Positions 18,354 to 26,136 of a stretch of 64,000 nucleotides of DNA are shown piece after piece. Position numbers and translations under genes: made by a program. This DNA comes from JTS-AC122 sp050246015 (GTDB taxonomy: Bacteria; Planctomycetota; Phycisphaerae; Phycisphaerales; UBA1924), in contig JBFWWU010000002.1 of the NCBI GenBank assembly GCA_050246015.1, positions 248,001-312,000 of the forward strand. The letters are read 5' to 3'. Under the pieces are notes generated by a model. That model was not told where the DNA came from, made no database searches, and saw only the letters and a list, made by a program, of their open reading frames with translations. Each line of letters starts with the position of its first letter. Positions within the stretch are counted from its first letter, which is position 1.

Positions 18354-19352
18354 ATGGGTTTCACGAAAACAGTCGTTCGAGTCGGGGTCATCGGGTTGGT
18401 CGTGGGCGGCGCGGTGATGGTGCTGGCGAGCACGCCGCGGGGACGCGCCTTGTTCCACCAGGTTCGCGGGAACATCAACGCGAAGATCGATGCGAACATC
18501 ACGGATCCGGTCGCGCTGCGGATCCAGCTCCGCGACCTGGCGGAGCAGTATCCGAAGCGGATCGCGGACGTCCGTGGCGACCTGGCGGAACTGCGTGAGC
18601 AGATGGCGCAGCTCAAGCGAGAGAGCGAGGTGGCGGACCGGGTCGTGTCGCTGGCGGACGAGGACCTGGGCAAGTTGCAGACCGCGCTGGGACAGGCCGA
18701 GGATGCGTCGATCCAGCAGGTCGCGCTGGGCGAGCCGCGGCCGATTCTGATCGTGTTCAAGGCTGACCGGCTGGACATGGAGAGCGCGTACAACAAGGTG
18801 AGCGAGATCACGAACACTCGCAACGCGTACTCAGCGCGCGGCGAGGACATCGAGCGCGACCTGGGCTACCTGGGGCAGCAGGAGGACCGGCTGGTGGGTC
18901 TGCTGAACAAACTGGAGACCGAGCGGCAGACGTTCCAGACGCAACTCTGGGAACTGGACCGGAAGGTGGACGCGGTGGCGCGCAACGACCGCATGATCGA
19001 GATCATGCAGAAGCGTCAGCGCTCGATCGACGAGCAGAGCCGGTACCGGGCGGCGAGCCTGGACCAGATCACCGCGCACCTGGCGGACATCAAGGCCAAA
19101 CAGGAAGCAAAACTTGCGGGGCTGGTGGCGGACCAGACGCGGGAGAACTACGAGGACTCGGCCAAGGCGCAGATCGACCGGGAGTCGGGGGCCAAGAGTC
19201 GGGCGGAGGCGGGCCTGAAGCAGATCCGCACGAGCAAGGCCAAGGTGAAGCCGATCGAGATCAACTCGAACACGTGCGAGAAGAAGGACCAGGAGAAGGA
19301 GAAGGAAGCCGGCGCGAGCACGGAGCCGCTGGTGATCCGGGATTCGAAGTGA
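18354..19352 (+). CDS. Membrane-anchored coiled-coil protein of unknown function
   Basis: 332 residues from an ATG preceded by GGAGG at 7 bases. One membrane segment lies at residues 7-27 (VVRVGVIGLVVGGAVMVLAS). Most of the rest is charged heptad-like sequence predicted as long coiled coils: LAEQYPKRIADVRGDLAELREQMAQLKRE and RQTFQTQLWELDRKVDAVARNDRMIEIMQKRQRSIDEQSRY. The tail has KKDQEKEKEAG. No catalytic motif is visible. The architecture recalls planctomycete single-span coiled-coil proteins and, loosely, PspA-like membrane-stress proteins, but similarity is not strong enough to name it. Divergence from the ECF sigma factor makes it a plausible regulon member. A terminator follows at 19499. 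Confidence 0.85.
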   Translation: MGFTKTVVRVGVIGLVVGGAVMVLASTPRGRALFHQVRGNINAKIDANITDPVALRIQLRDLAEQYPKRIADVRGDLAELREQMAQLKRESEVADRVVSLADEDLGKLQTALGQAEDASIQQVALGEPRPILIVFKADRLDMESAYNKVSEITNTRNAYSARGEDIERDLGYLGQQEDRLVGLLNKLETERQTFQTQLWELDRKVDAVARNDRMIEIMQKRQRSIDEQSRYRAASLDQITAHLADIKAKQEAKLAGLVADQTRENYEDSAKAQIDRESGAKSRAEAGLKQIRTSKAKVKPIEINSNTCEKKDQEKEKEAGASTEPLVIRDSK

Positions 19353-19498
19353 GAGGCACGACGGGACGGAGGCACGGGCGCCAGGAAGGGACTGGGGGCG
19401 TGCTTCGGTTCCAGTGATCCAGCCACACGCCCTACTCGCAGAGTGGGGATATTCAAGAAGTTCCGCTGGCTCGACGAGATCGAGTCGGCACCTTCGCA

Positions 19499-19539
19499 CC
19501 GCCCCGCCCAGTGTGTTGCTGGACGGGGCGGTTTGTTTG
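19499..19539 (+). terminator. Rho-independent terminator
   Basis: CCGCCCCG (19499-19506) pairs with CGGGGCGG (19524-19531); CAG and CTG extend the stem inward across a small internal mismatch. The tail reads TTTGTTTGCC. It lies 146 bases after the coiled-coil gene stop. Confidence 0.7.
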
Positions 19540-19594
19540 CCGTGAGTGAGCCGGGCGCGGGGTGAGGGTCAAGCGACCTGCGCGTGTTTCACAG

Positions 19595-19625
19595 TTGATC
19601 CGGGCAGTTGATTAGTATATACTAA
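19595..19625 (+). promoter_or_regulatory. Sigma-70-like promoter with palindromic -10 region abutting a start codon
   Basis: TTGATC (19595-19600), a 17-base spacer and TATACT (19618-19623) form a good vegetative promoter. The -10 box is embedded in a perfect 14-bp palindrome TTAGTATATACTAA (19612-19625). The ATG of the radical SAM gene starts at 19629, only 5 bases after the -10 box, which predicts a leaderless transcript. The palindrome could be a repressor site. Confidence 0.7.
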
Positions 19626-19628
19626 CTT

Positions 19629-20930
19629 ATGGCGCACGTGGCGTTGGTGTGCATGTCGGGGTTTCGGGTGCGGGAGCGTGAGATGATCGCGCTGGGGATG
19701 AGCCTGCCGGGGCTCGGGGCGCGTGGGGCGGCGATCGGTGCGCTGCCGGGGCTGGGGCTCTTGACGTTGGCGGGGATGACGCCGGGGGATTGGAGCGTGA
19801 GTTATCACGAGGCGCCGCTGGTCGATGAGGGGCTGGTGGACGAGGTGGTCGCATCGAGGCCGACGCTGGTGGCGATCTCGGCGCTGACGGCGTCGGTGAA
19901 CGAGGCGTATGACCTGGCGCGGCGACTGCGAGGCGAGGGGATCCGCACGGTGATCGGTGGGCTGCACGTGACGGCGTGCCCGGAGGAAGCGGTGCACCAC
20001 GCCGACGCGGTGGTGATCGGCGAGGGGGAACCGGTGTGGCTGGATGTGCTGAGAGACGCGGAGCGAGGGATGCTGCGGCGGTTCTATCGCGGCGGCGCGC
20101 CATGGGATCTGAGGGAGTCGGCGATGCCGCGGTTTGAGTTGCTCGGCGAGAAGGAGCGGCCGCGGTTCACGGTGCAGACGGCGCGGGGGTGTCCGCTGGC
20201 GTGCGAGTTCTGCGGGGCGAGCCGGCTGCTGGGGCCGTTCCGCGAGAAGCCGGCGCCGCGCGTCGGAGAAGAACTGGCGGCGATCAAGCGGCTGGCGCGG
20301 CATCCGACGATCGAGTTGGCGGATGACAACACGTTCGCGGGAAAGCGGGGCGCGGCGGAGTTGCTGGGCGAGTTCGAGCGGGCGGGAGTACGGTACTTCA
20401 CCGAGTGCGATTGGCGCATCGGCGAGCGCCCGGAGGTGCTCGAGGGGCTGGCGGCGTCGGGGTGTGTGCAGGTGCTGATCGGCATGGAGTCGATGGTGGG
20501 CTCGCCCAAGGGGATGGGGGCCAAGGCGGCATCGCACGCGCGGATGATGGACGCGGCGGCGCGGATTCAAGAGGCCGGGGTGGCGGTGATCGGGTGCTAC
20601 ATCGCCGGGTGCGACGGGGAGACAATGGAGACGATGCACGCGCTGGGGGAGATGCTGATCGGGTCGCCGCTGGCGGACGTGCAGTTGACGCTGCAGACGC
20701 CGTTTCCCGGGACGGGCCTGCACGAGAAACTCAAGCGGGAGGGACGGTTGTTACCGGATCGGGGGTGGGAGTCGTACACGCTGTTTGACGTGACCTTCAG
20801 GCCGGACCGGCTCAGCGCCGCCGAGTTGCAATCCGGGTTCCACAGTCTGGTGAAATATGTATTCGCGGAGGGGCCGGCGCGCCGGCGGATGGAAACTCGG
20901 CAGCAGATCTGGGCCAAGAGGTATCGGTGA
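19629..20930 (+). CDS. B12-binding-domain radical SAM protein
   Basis: 433 residues. Residues 1-145 have a Rossmann-type cobalamin-binding layout (VALVCMSGF, RPTLVAISALTASVNEAYDLARRL, TVIGGLHVTACPEEAVHHADAVVIGEGEPVW) although the classical DxHxxG motif is not evident. A radical SAM domain follows with the [4Fe-4S] ligand motif CPLACEFC at Cys188, Cys192 and Cys195, then ELADDNTF and a VLIGMESM strand. Such enzymes perform radical methylations or rearrangements; the substrate is not predictable. There is no ribosome-binding site, and the ATG lies just downstream of a strong -10 box, so translation may be leaderless. Starting here preserves the first beta strand of the fold. The next gene begins 112 bases downstream. 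Confidence 0.88.
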   Translation: MAHVALVCMSGFRVREREMIALGMSLPGLGARGAAIGALPGLGLLTLAGMTPGDWSVSYHEAPLVDEGLVDEVVASRPTLVAISALTASVNEAYDLARRLRGEGIRTVIGGLHVTACPEEAVHHADAVVIGEGEPVWLDVLRDAERGMLRRFYRGGAPWDLRESAMPRFELLGEKERPRFTVQTARGCPLACEFCGASRLLGPFREKPAPRVGEELAAIKRLARHPTIELADDNTFAGKRGAAELLGEFERAGVRYFTECDWRIGERPEVLEGLAASGCVQVLIGMESMVGSPKGMGAKAASHARMMDAAARIQEAGVAVIGCYIAGCDGETMETMHALGEMLIGSPLADVQLTLQTPFPGTGLHEKLKREGRLLPDRGWESYTLFDVTFRPDRLSAAELQSGFHSLVKYVFAEGPARRRMETRQQIWAKRYR

Positions 20931-21042
20931 CGGGCGCTCGGAGACGCGGCACGGTGGAGGTCGGAGAGGTTCGGCGACGGGCACTTGGCAGCGGGGAGGC
21001 ACTCGGCGCCGGGCTTTGGGTGAACGTTCAGGAGGCTCGCAC

Positions 21043-22314
21043 GTGACGCTGCTTGACCTACCCATGTATCTGGTTGGCAATCGGGGGGCGATCCTGCGCA
21101 TCGCGGCGTCGCGGTGGGCGCTGGTTGTGGGCGCGCTCCTGGTGCTGAGCGGGAGCGTGGCGCGAAACTACGACGGAGCCTATCTCGCGCGGGAGTGGGA
21201 TGTGCTGCTGCACGGCATCGCGGTGTCGTCGGCGAACGCGCTGGTGTTGTTTTCACTGATGTACGTGGCGACTCGGAGGCGGGGCACGGCGGAAGGCGCT
21301 GGCGCGGGTGGCGGGGCGCCGCGGGAGTCGGCGCCGCGGTTCTGGTCGGGGTATCTGAGTTTTCTGGGGCTGTTCTGGATGAGTGCGCCGATGGCGTGGT
21401 TGTACGGGGTGCCGTATGAGCGGTGGCTGCCCGAGGGGGGAGCGGTGCAGGCAAACCTGGTGACGCTGGGGCTGGTATCGGTGTGGCGGGTGGCGCTGAT
21501 GGCGCGGGTTCTGTCGGTGATGTTCGGGGCGCGGATTGTGTTGACGTTGTTCGTGGTGATGGTGTTTTCGGATGTCGCGGTGGTGGTGGGGGCGCTGGCG
21601 TCACCGAAGCCGCTGGTGGATTTCATGGGCGGGATGCAGCACACGGCGCAGGACGCGGCGCTGGTGGGCGCGACGATGTCGGCGATCGTGTATGGGATAT
21701 TGAGTTTCCCGGTGTGGTGCATTGGGGCGGTGGTTGCGGCGGTGAAGTTGCGGCGGAACTGGCAGGTGGTTCGAGCCGAACACGAGAGGGTGCCGGTCGG
21801 GCTGATCGTGGTGGGCGTGCTGGCGATCATGGCGTGGGTGGCGCCGATGGCCACGACCCAGGTTGAACAGCGGAATCGCTGGGAGACCAACGCCTTGCTG
21901 CGCGCGGGGAAGATCGAGCAGGGGCTGGGGGCGATGTCGGCCCTTGGGAGGTCGGCGTACCCGCCGATCTGGGATCCGGCGCCGCGGCTGGGATGGGGAG
22001 AGAACGACCCGCCGATCGAGGGTGTCGCCGAGGAGATCTTGCGGCGGCCGCCGGCGGAGTGGGTGTGCCGGCTGTACATGGAGAAGTCCGGGCGGTACTT
22101 GTTCTCATACCAGGGGCGCGGCTGGGAGGTGCTGGACTACCTGGTCGAGTCGTCGCTGAAAGGGGTGCCGGGCGGCGCGCGGGGTTTTCGCAGCCGGTTG
22201 CTGCTGCACCTGAGGTACGACGACAAACTCAACGCGGAGCAGCGAGCGCTGATAGAGAGCGCGGTGGCAAAGCTCGACGCGAAGATTGCGAGTGAGGGGA
22301 GCGGGGAGAAATAA
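21043..22314 (+). CDS. Polytopic membrane protein of unknown function
   Basis: 423 residues from a GTG preceded by AGGAGG at 7 bases; the longer open frame upstream is Arg/Gly-rich and lacks coding character. About six hydrophobic segments are visible: WALVVGALLVLSGSVA, HGIAVSSANALVLFSLMYVA, FLGLFWMSAPMAWLYGV, ILTLFVVMVFSDVAVVVGALA, SAIVYGILSFPVWCIGAVVAA and VGLIVVGVLAIMAWVAPMA. The C-terminal 130 residues are soluble (RPPAEWVCRLYMEKSGRYLFSYQGRGWEVLDYLVESS). No family is recognised. It sits between a radical SAM enzyme and a PEGA lipoprotein on the same strand; a functional link is possible but unproven. Confidence 0.85.
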   Translation: MTLLDLPMYLVGNRGAILRIAASRWALVVGALLVLSGSVARNYDGAYLAREWDVLLHGIAVSSANALVLFSLMYVATRRRGTAEGAGAGGGAPRESAPRFWSGYLSFLGLFWMSAPMAWLYGVPYERWLPEGGAVQANLVTLGLVSVWRVALMARVLSVMFGARIVLTLFVVMVFSDVAVVVGALASPKPLVDFMGGMQHTAQDAALVGATMSAIVYGILSFPVWCIGAVVAAVKLRRNWQVVRAEHERVPVGLIVVGVLAIMAWVAPMATTQVEQRNRWETNALLRAGKIEQGLGAMSALGRSAYPPIWDPAPRLGWGENDPPIEGVAEEILRRPPAEWVCRLYMEKSGRYLFSYQGRGWEVLDYLVESSLKGVPGGARGFRSRLLLHLRYDDKLNAEQRALIESAVAKLDAKIASEGSGEK

Positions 22315-22371
22315 CCGGGCGAGCGAGCCGGGCAATGGAGCGGGGCGATGCAGGGGGCCGTATAGTGGCGT

Positions 22372-22836
22372 ATGACACACGCTCGGCGGATCGTTCGGAG
22401 CATCGGCGTCGTGGGCCTGATGGGGGGCGCGGCGGTTCTGACGGGGTGCCTTGAGCACACGATCGTGGTGACGTCAGAGCCGGCGGGGGCGGTTGTTTAC
22501 CTGAACGATCAGGAGATCGGACGCACGCCGGTGGAGGCGGATTTCCGGTACTTCGGCGTGTATGACGTGCGGCTGAACCTGGAGGGGTATGAGCCGATCG
22601 TGACGAGCCGGAAGGCGGCGGCGCCGCTGTACGAGGTGCCGCCGATTGACCTGGCGGCGGAGGCGGTGCCGGCGAAGTTGCCGACGCGGATCGAATGGCA
22701 CTTTGTGATGGCGCCGCTGGCGTCGCAAGTGCCCGGCGCGGATCGCGAGGCGCTGCAGCGGGAGTTGCTGAGCCGGGCGGGTGAACTGCGAGAGTCGGCG
22801 GAGAATGGCGAGAACGAAACGGGAAGCCGGGAGTAG
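22372..22836 (+). CDS. PEGA-domain lipoprotein
   Basis: 154 residues. A lipoprotein signal ends at the lipobox LTGC (Cys26). Residues 30-80 form a PEGA domain: VVTSEPAGAVVYLNDQEIGRTPVEADFRYFGVYDVRLNLEGYEPIV, with the characteristic P-G-A-x-V-Y-x-[ND]-x-x-x-G-x-T-P pattern. PEGA domains are small beta folds found on surface and periplasmic proteins. The end (PTRIEWHFVMAPL) resembles short planctomycete lipoproteins with the same layout. The 215 bases from here to the tRNA gene are G-rich and hold no recognisable gene. Confidence 0.88.
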   Translation: MTHARRIVRSIGVVGLMGGAAVLTGCLEHTIVVTSEPAGAVVYLNDQEIGRTPVEADFRYFGVYDVRLNLEGYEPIVTSRKAAAPLYEVPPIDLAAEAVPAKLPTRIEWHFVMAPLASQVPGADREALQRELLSRAGELRESAENGENETGSRE

Positions 22837-23051
22837 GGTGGCAGGCGGAGAGGGGTGCCGCGGAGGGAGGCGAGTGGCGGGGCGCGGCAGGGCGAGGGCT
22901 GGAGACGGCGCGGTGATGTGGCGGCGGTCTGAGCCGGCGCGACTCGGGGGCGCCGTGTGCTGGCCTGGGGTGCCTGGGGTGGCCGGGACGACGGGGGTGA
23001 AAACGCGAGTAGCAAACGGGATGATTGGCTCCTACCGTACGCGATTGCGAT

Positions 23052-23124
23052 GGGGCGGTAGCTCAGTTGGTAGAGCGCATCGTTCGCAATGATGAGGTCG
23101 GGAGTTCGACTCTCCTCCGCTCCA
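23052..23124 (+). tRNA. tRNA-Ala (anticodon CGC)
   Basis: A 73-base cloverleaf: acceptor arm GGGGCGG with CCGCTCC, D-arm GCTC/GAGC with loop AGTTGGTA, anticodon stem CATCG/TGATG with loop TTCGCAA (anticodon CGC, reading the alanine codon GCG), 5-base variable loop, and T-arm GGGAG/CTCCT with loop TTCGACT. The CCA end is not encoded. Its 3' part is duplicated at 33357-33401 because an integrated element uses this gene as attachment site; the tRNA stays intact. Confidence 0.96.
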
Positions 23125-23127
23125 CTT
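23083..23127 (+). repeat. attL: left 45-bp direct repeat
   Basis: This segment runs from the tRNA-Ala anticodon loop (TTCGCAATGATG) through the 3' end to CACTT and is identical over 45 bases to 33357-33401. Mismatches begin immediately outside on both sides (G versus T on the left, T versus G on the right). The integrase gene starts 111 bases inward. Confidence 0.95.
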
Positions 23128-23238
23128 TCCGTAAGTTCAGCCGATCGCGGGAGTTACCGCGAGCCTTCCCCCGTGGGGAAGTGCGGCTCCGAAACGCCGG
23201 AACCCGGTCAGTTGACCGGATTCCTCGGAGGTCCGCCA

Positions 23239-24561
23239 ATGGCTCGTCTTCCCGAGAACGGAATCCCGTCGTACAGGCTCCACAAGTCCAGCCGTCGCGC
23301 CCTCGTCTCGATCGACGGAAGGGACCACTACCTCGGCGTCCACGGCACGCCCGAGAGCCGCGAGAAGTACGACCGCCTCATCAACCTGTGGCTTGTGAAC
23401 GGTCGTCGGCTCCCTGACTCCGGCGTGGGCGTGGGGACCGACGATCGCGCCGACGTGACCGTCGTCGAAGTGGTCGCCCGCTACTGGGAGTTCGCGGAGA
23501 AGCGGTACGCGGGGCAACGCGCGACGTTGCTCAACATCCGCCGCGCCCTCTCGATCCTCCGGCAACTCTTCGGGCCGACGCCAGTCTCACAGTTCGGACC
23601 AAAGGCGCTGCGGACCTACCAACGCGCTCTCGTCGAACTTCCGGCGGACCGACTCCCCAACGGCGCGTCGAAGAGGTCGGGACCGCTTGCGAGGAAGACC
23701 GTCAACTACCACACGGGCGTGGTGAAGCGCATGTTCCGATGGGCGAAGAACGAAGAGATCGTCCCGGGCGAGGTCTTCGACGCGCTCCGCGACGTTCCTT
23801 GGCTCCGGGCCGGAGAGACGAAGGCGCGGGAGACTCCGAAGGTCCGCCCCGTCCCGGACGCGATCGTTGAGGCGACTCTCCCGTTCCTCCCGGAGGTCGT
23901 CGCGGACATGGTCCGCGTGCAGCGCTTCACCGGGATGCGTCCCGCCGAAGTGTGCATGATGACGCCCCGCGATCTTGACACTTCCCCCCCCGCGTGGAAG
24001 TACGTCCCGCGCCACCACAAGACTGAGATCCACGGGAAGGACAGAATCGTCCTCATCGGCCCGAAGGCGCAAGCGGTCCTCGCGAAGTACCTCCGCTCCG
24101 ATGACTGGATCCGCCCCCTCGACGCCGCGATCTTCTCCCCTCGCGAGGCGGAGGACCAACGCCGCGCGATGAAGCGGGCGGCGCGGAAGACGAAGGTCCA
24201 ACCCTCGCAACAGAACCGACGACTCCGGTTCCCGAAGTTCGGACCGGGCGAGCGCTACGACAGCGCGTCATACCGGAAGGCGGTCGCGTGGGGGTGCGAT
24301 GCGGCGAACCCGCATCCAACGCTTTCCACGATCCCGAGGACGAAGCGCACGCCGGAACAGGAACGCGAACTCCGCGAATGGAAGTCGTCGCATCGGTGGG
24401 GACCGAATCGGTTGCGGCACGCGAGGGCGACGGAGGTCCGCCGCGAGCATGGTCTCGACGCGGCGCAAGTCGTGTTGGGTCACTCCCGCGTTTCGACGTC
24501 GCAGGTCTACGCGGAAGCGAACGAAGACAAGGCGGTCCGGGCGGCGCTGGCGACGGGTTGA
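23239..24561 (+). CDS. int: Tyrosine recombinase / phage-type integrase
   Basis: 440 residues from the ATG giving MARLPENGIPSYRLHKSS; the longer frame upstream overlaps the tRNA. An N-terminal arm-binding segment (KSSRRALVSIDGRDHYLGVHG) is followed by a SAM-like core-binding domain at about 80-180 and the catalytic domain from about 215. Catalytic residues: first Arg in RFTGMRPAEV (Arg234), box II PNRLRHARATEVRR, LGHSRVSTSQVYAE with nucleophile Tyr424. Asn replaces the usual first His of the HxLRH box. It would catalyse site-specific recombination between the tRNA-Ala attB and the element. The position just inside attL is typical. No separate excisionase is certain; the two small HTH genes downstream are candidates. 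Confidence 0.95.
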   Translation: MARLPENGIPSYRLHKSSRRALVSIDGRDHYLGVHGTPESREKYDRLINLWLVNGRRLPDSGVGVGTDDRADVTVVEVVARYWEFAEKRYAGQRATLLNIRRALSILRQLFGPTPVSQFGPKALRTYQRALVELPADRLPNGASKRSGPLARKTVNYHTGVVKRMFRWAKNEEIVPGEVFDALRDVPWLRAGETKARETPKVRPVPDAIVEATLPFLPEVVADMVRVQRFTGMRPAEVCMMTPRDLDTSPPAWKYVPRHHKTEIHGKDRIVLIGPKAQAVLAKYLRSDDWIRPLDAAIFSPREAEDQRRAMKRAARKTKVQPSQQNRRLRFPKFGPGERYDSASYRKAVAWGCDAANPHPTLSTIPRTKRTPEQERELREWKSSHRWGPNRLRHARATEVRREHGLDAAQVVLGHSRVSTSQVYAEANEDKAVRAALATG

Positions 24562-24586
24562 ACACGGCTCCATAAACTCACGATGA

Positions 24587-24617
24587 CCGGGGGGGTCGGC
24601 TGATCCCCGACCCCCGG
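24587..24617 (+). terminator. Possible terminator hairpin after the integrase gene
   Basis: GGGGGTCGG (24591-24599) pairs with CCGACCCCC (24607-24615), extended by CC and GG outside. No T-run follows, so termination is uncertain; it could instead isolate the integrase message from the next gene. Confidence 0.4.
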
Positions 24618-24687
24618 CCCCGGGCGGAAGCGCGGATGACCTTCCCCGACTTCCGTCCCGGGCCGGACCCGGCAGGAAGGTCACACC

Positions 24688-25407
24688 ATGACACGCAAAC
24701 AGGATGCGGAAGTCGCGACGGCGCGCCGGTTCGGGTACACCCTTTCGGCGTGGAAGAAGGCGCGGGCGAAGTTCAACGCGCGGATGCGGAGGATCTTCAC
24801 CCCCGAGTTCCGCGAGCGGATCAAGGAGGAGATCGCGCCCGCGATGCGGGACCGGGCGGAGCGCGCGGCGTACGCGCATCGCCTTCTCACCGGGATCGAG
24901 CCGAAGGACGCGGGGACGTTCTCGAAGTTCGCGGAGTCCGTCTACGGATACCTGCGACTTCGCGGGATGATGCCGGACGAGATCGACCGTCTCACTCCGG
25001 AGGAGATGACCCGCCTGGTCGAGGAGGACGCGCGGAAGCGGATCAAGATGACCAGTCTGGACCAGAGTCGAGCGGAGAGTCCGCCTCTCGTGATCCACGA
25101 GAACGGGACCGTCGTCTTTGACGGGACGACGTATCGCTTCAAGTCGGGGAGGTTCCACGAGGTTCTTACGGAGATCGCTCGCGGCGGCGGCGGCTACGTC
25201 ACGAGCGAGCAGATCAGGGAGCGCACGAAGAAGGCGGGCCGACCGATCGGCGACCCGTACAGCGCGATCGAGCGCGGCGCGAAGGAACACCCCAGGCTTG
25301 TGGACGCGATCATCGAGAGATCCCCCAAGGGGTACGCGGTGAAGGTCGAGGTCCACGTCGAGGCAGACCGACGCCGCACCGATGAAACTCCGACGCCACG
25401 CCGATAG
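24688..25407 (+). CDS. Element-encoded protein with C-terminal winged-helix-like domain
   Basis: 239 residues, start ATG giving MTRKQDAEVATARRFGY. The N-terminal half is basic and helical (AWKKARAKFNARMRRIFTPEFRERIKEEIAPAMRDRAERAAYA). The C-terminal half (NGTVVFDGTTYRFKSGRFHEVLTEIARGGGGYVTSEQIRERTKKAGRPIGDPYSAIERGAKEHPRLVDAIIERSPKGYAVKVE) has the layout of an OmpR/PhoB-type winged helix: beta hairpin, helices and a final hairpin. It is therefore probably DNA-binding, perhaps a regulator of the element or an accessory replication protein. No enzyme motif is seen and no homologous family was recognised with confidence. Confidence 0.75.
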   Translation: MTRKQDAEVATARRFGYTLSAWKKARAKFNARMRRIFTPEFRERIKEEIAPAMRDRAERAAYAHRLLTGIEPKDAGTFSKFAESVYGYLRLRGMMPDEIDRLTPEEMTRLVEEDARKRIKMTSLDQSRAESPPLVIHENGTVVFDGTTYRFKSGRFHEVLTEIARGGGGYVTSEQIRERTKKAGRPIGDPYSAIERGAKEHPRLVDAIIERSPKGYAVKVEVHVEADRRRTDETPTPRR

Positions 25408-25474
25408 AACAACTCGCGCCTTGCCGCTTGACTCCCCCGTCATTCGCATTCGGCGAAGTGATCGGAGGTCGAGC

Positions 25475-25690
25475 ATGATCGCGGAATCCACCAAGGGCAA
25501 GATGACGACGGCGGAGGCGGCGGAGCGTCTCGGCGTGGACCACAGCACCGTGTCCCGGTGGACCCTCGTCGGGTGCAACGGCGTGGTCCTTCGCGGTCGC
25601 AAGATCGGCGGGCGCTGGTTCTACACCGAGGACGATCTCGCGGCGTTCCACGAGGCGTGCAACCGGCCCGGCGGGGAGGAGCGCCGATGA
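25475..25690 (+). CDS. Small helix-turn-helix protein (excisionase-like)
   Basis: 71 residues from an ATG preceded by GGAGG at 6 bases. Almost the whole protein is a MerR/Xis-like DNA-binding unit: KMTTAEAAERLGVDHSTVSRWTLVGCNGVVLRGRKIGGRWFYTEDDLAAFHEAC. Proteins of this size and type act as recombination directionality factors or repressors in integrated elements. Its stop overlaps the next start (ATGA), so the two are translationally coupled. It resembles the following gene, suggesting duplication. Confidence 0.8.
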   Translation: MIAESTKGKMTTAEAAERLGVDHSTVSRWTLVGCNGVVLRGRKIGGRWFYTEDDLAAFHEACNRPGGEERR

Positions 25691-25986
25691 TCGCCCTCCG
25701 TCACGACATGGTCGGTCCCGAGTCCCGGGTCTCCCTCTCCAAGGTGGCGCGGATGCTGGGGTTCTCTCCGAAGTCCGTGGCGCGATGGGCGCGGGTCGGC
25801 GTTCGCGGCGTCGTCCTCCCGACGTTCCGGGTCGGGGGCCGGGTGTTCGTCCTGAAGGCCGACCTCGACGAGTTCCTTGCGGCGACGAACTCGTCCCGCG
25901 AACGAGACGAGAAGACGACCGTCGTCCCGACTGGAGGGCGTCGTCGTGCCGCGGCGGAGGCGCTGTGTGATCGTGCGGGTATCTGA
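25687..25986 (+). CDS. DUF1580-like helix-turn-helix protein
   Basis: 99 residues; the ATG overlaps the stop of the preceding gene. The central part RVSLSKVARMLGFSPKSVARWARVGVRGVVLPTFRVGGRVFVLKADLDEFLAAT fits the DUF1580 pattern common in planctomycetes: HTH, then GxRGVxLxxxRVGGxxFVxxxxLxxFL. It is related to the 71-residue protein just upstream. Probable DNA-binding role in control, excision or replication start of the element. The C-terminal 30 residues are basic and low complexity. The 150 bases that follow hold a strong hairpin but no gene. Confidence 0.78.
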   Translation: MIALRHDMVGPESRVSLSKVARMLGFSPKSVARWARVGVRGVVLPTFRVGGRVFVLKADLDEFLAATNSSRERDEKTTVVPTGGRRRAAAEALCDRAGI

Positions 25987-26081
25987 CTGCCTGAATCGTC
26001 CGGTTGTACCGGGCGCTCGTCGCTCGCCCGCGTCCGAGAGGGCGCGAGCGGGTTTCGAAGAAGGACCGGCTCCAAACAACA

Positions 26082-26107
26082 CCGCCCCGGACGGCGATCC
26101 GGGGCGG
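26082..26107 (+). promoter_or_regulatory. Hairpin upstream of the primase gene
   Basis: CCGCCCCGGA (26082-26091) and TCCGGGGCGG (26098-26107) form a perfect 10-bp stem with a 6-base loop, 30 bases before the primase start. No T-run follows. It could be a terminator, a protein-binding site or a translational control element. Confidence 0.45.
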
Positions 26108-26136
26108 CGAAGTCTTCCGCTTTCACGGAGCGGCCC

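Noticed and set aside
23089..23238. A longer integrase starting within the tRNA gene
   Set aside because: The first 50 codons would be translated tRNA and non-conserved sequence; the ATG at 23239 begins a normal integrase N-terminus.
24587..24617. Full rho-independent terminator after the integrase gene
   Set aside because: The stem is good but no T-run follows, so it is kept only as a low-confidence hairpin.
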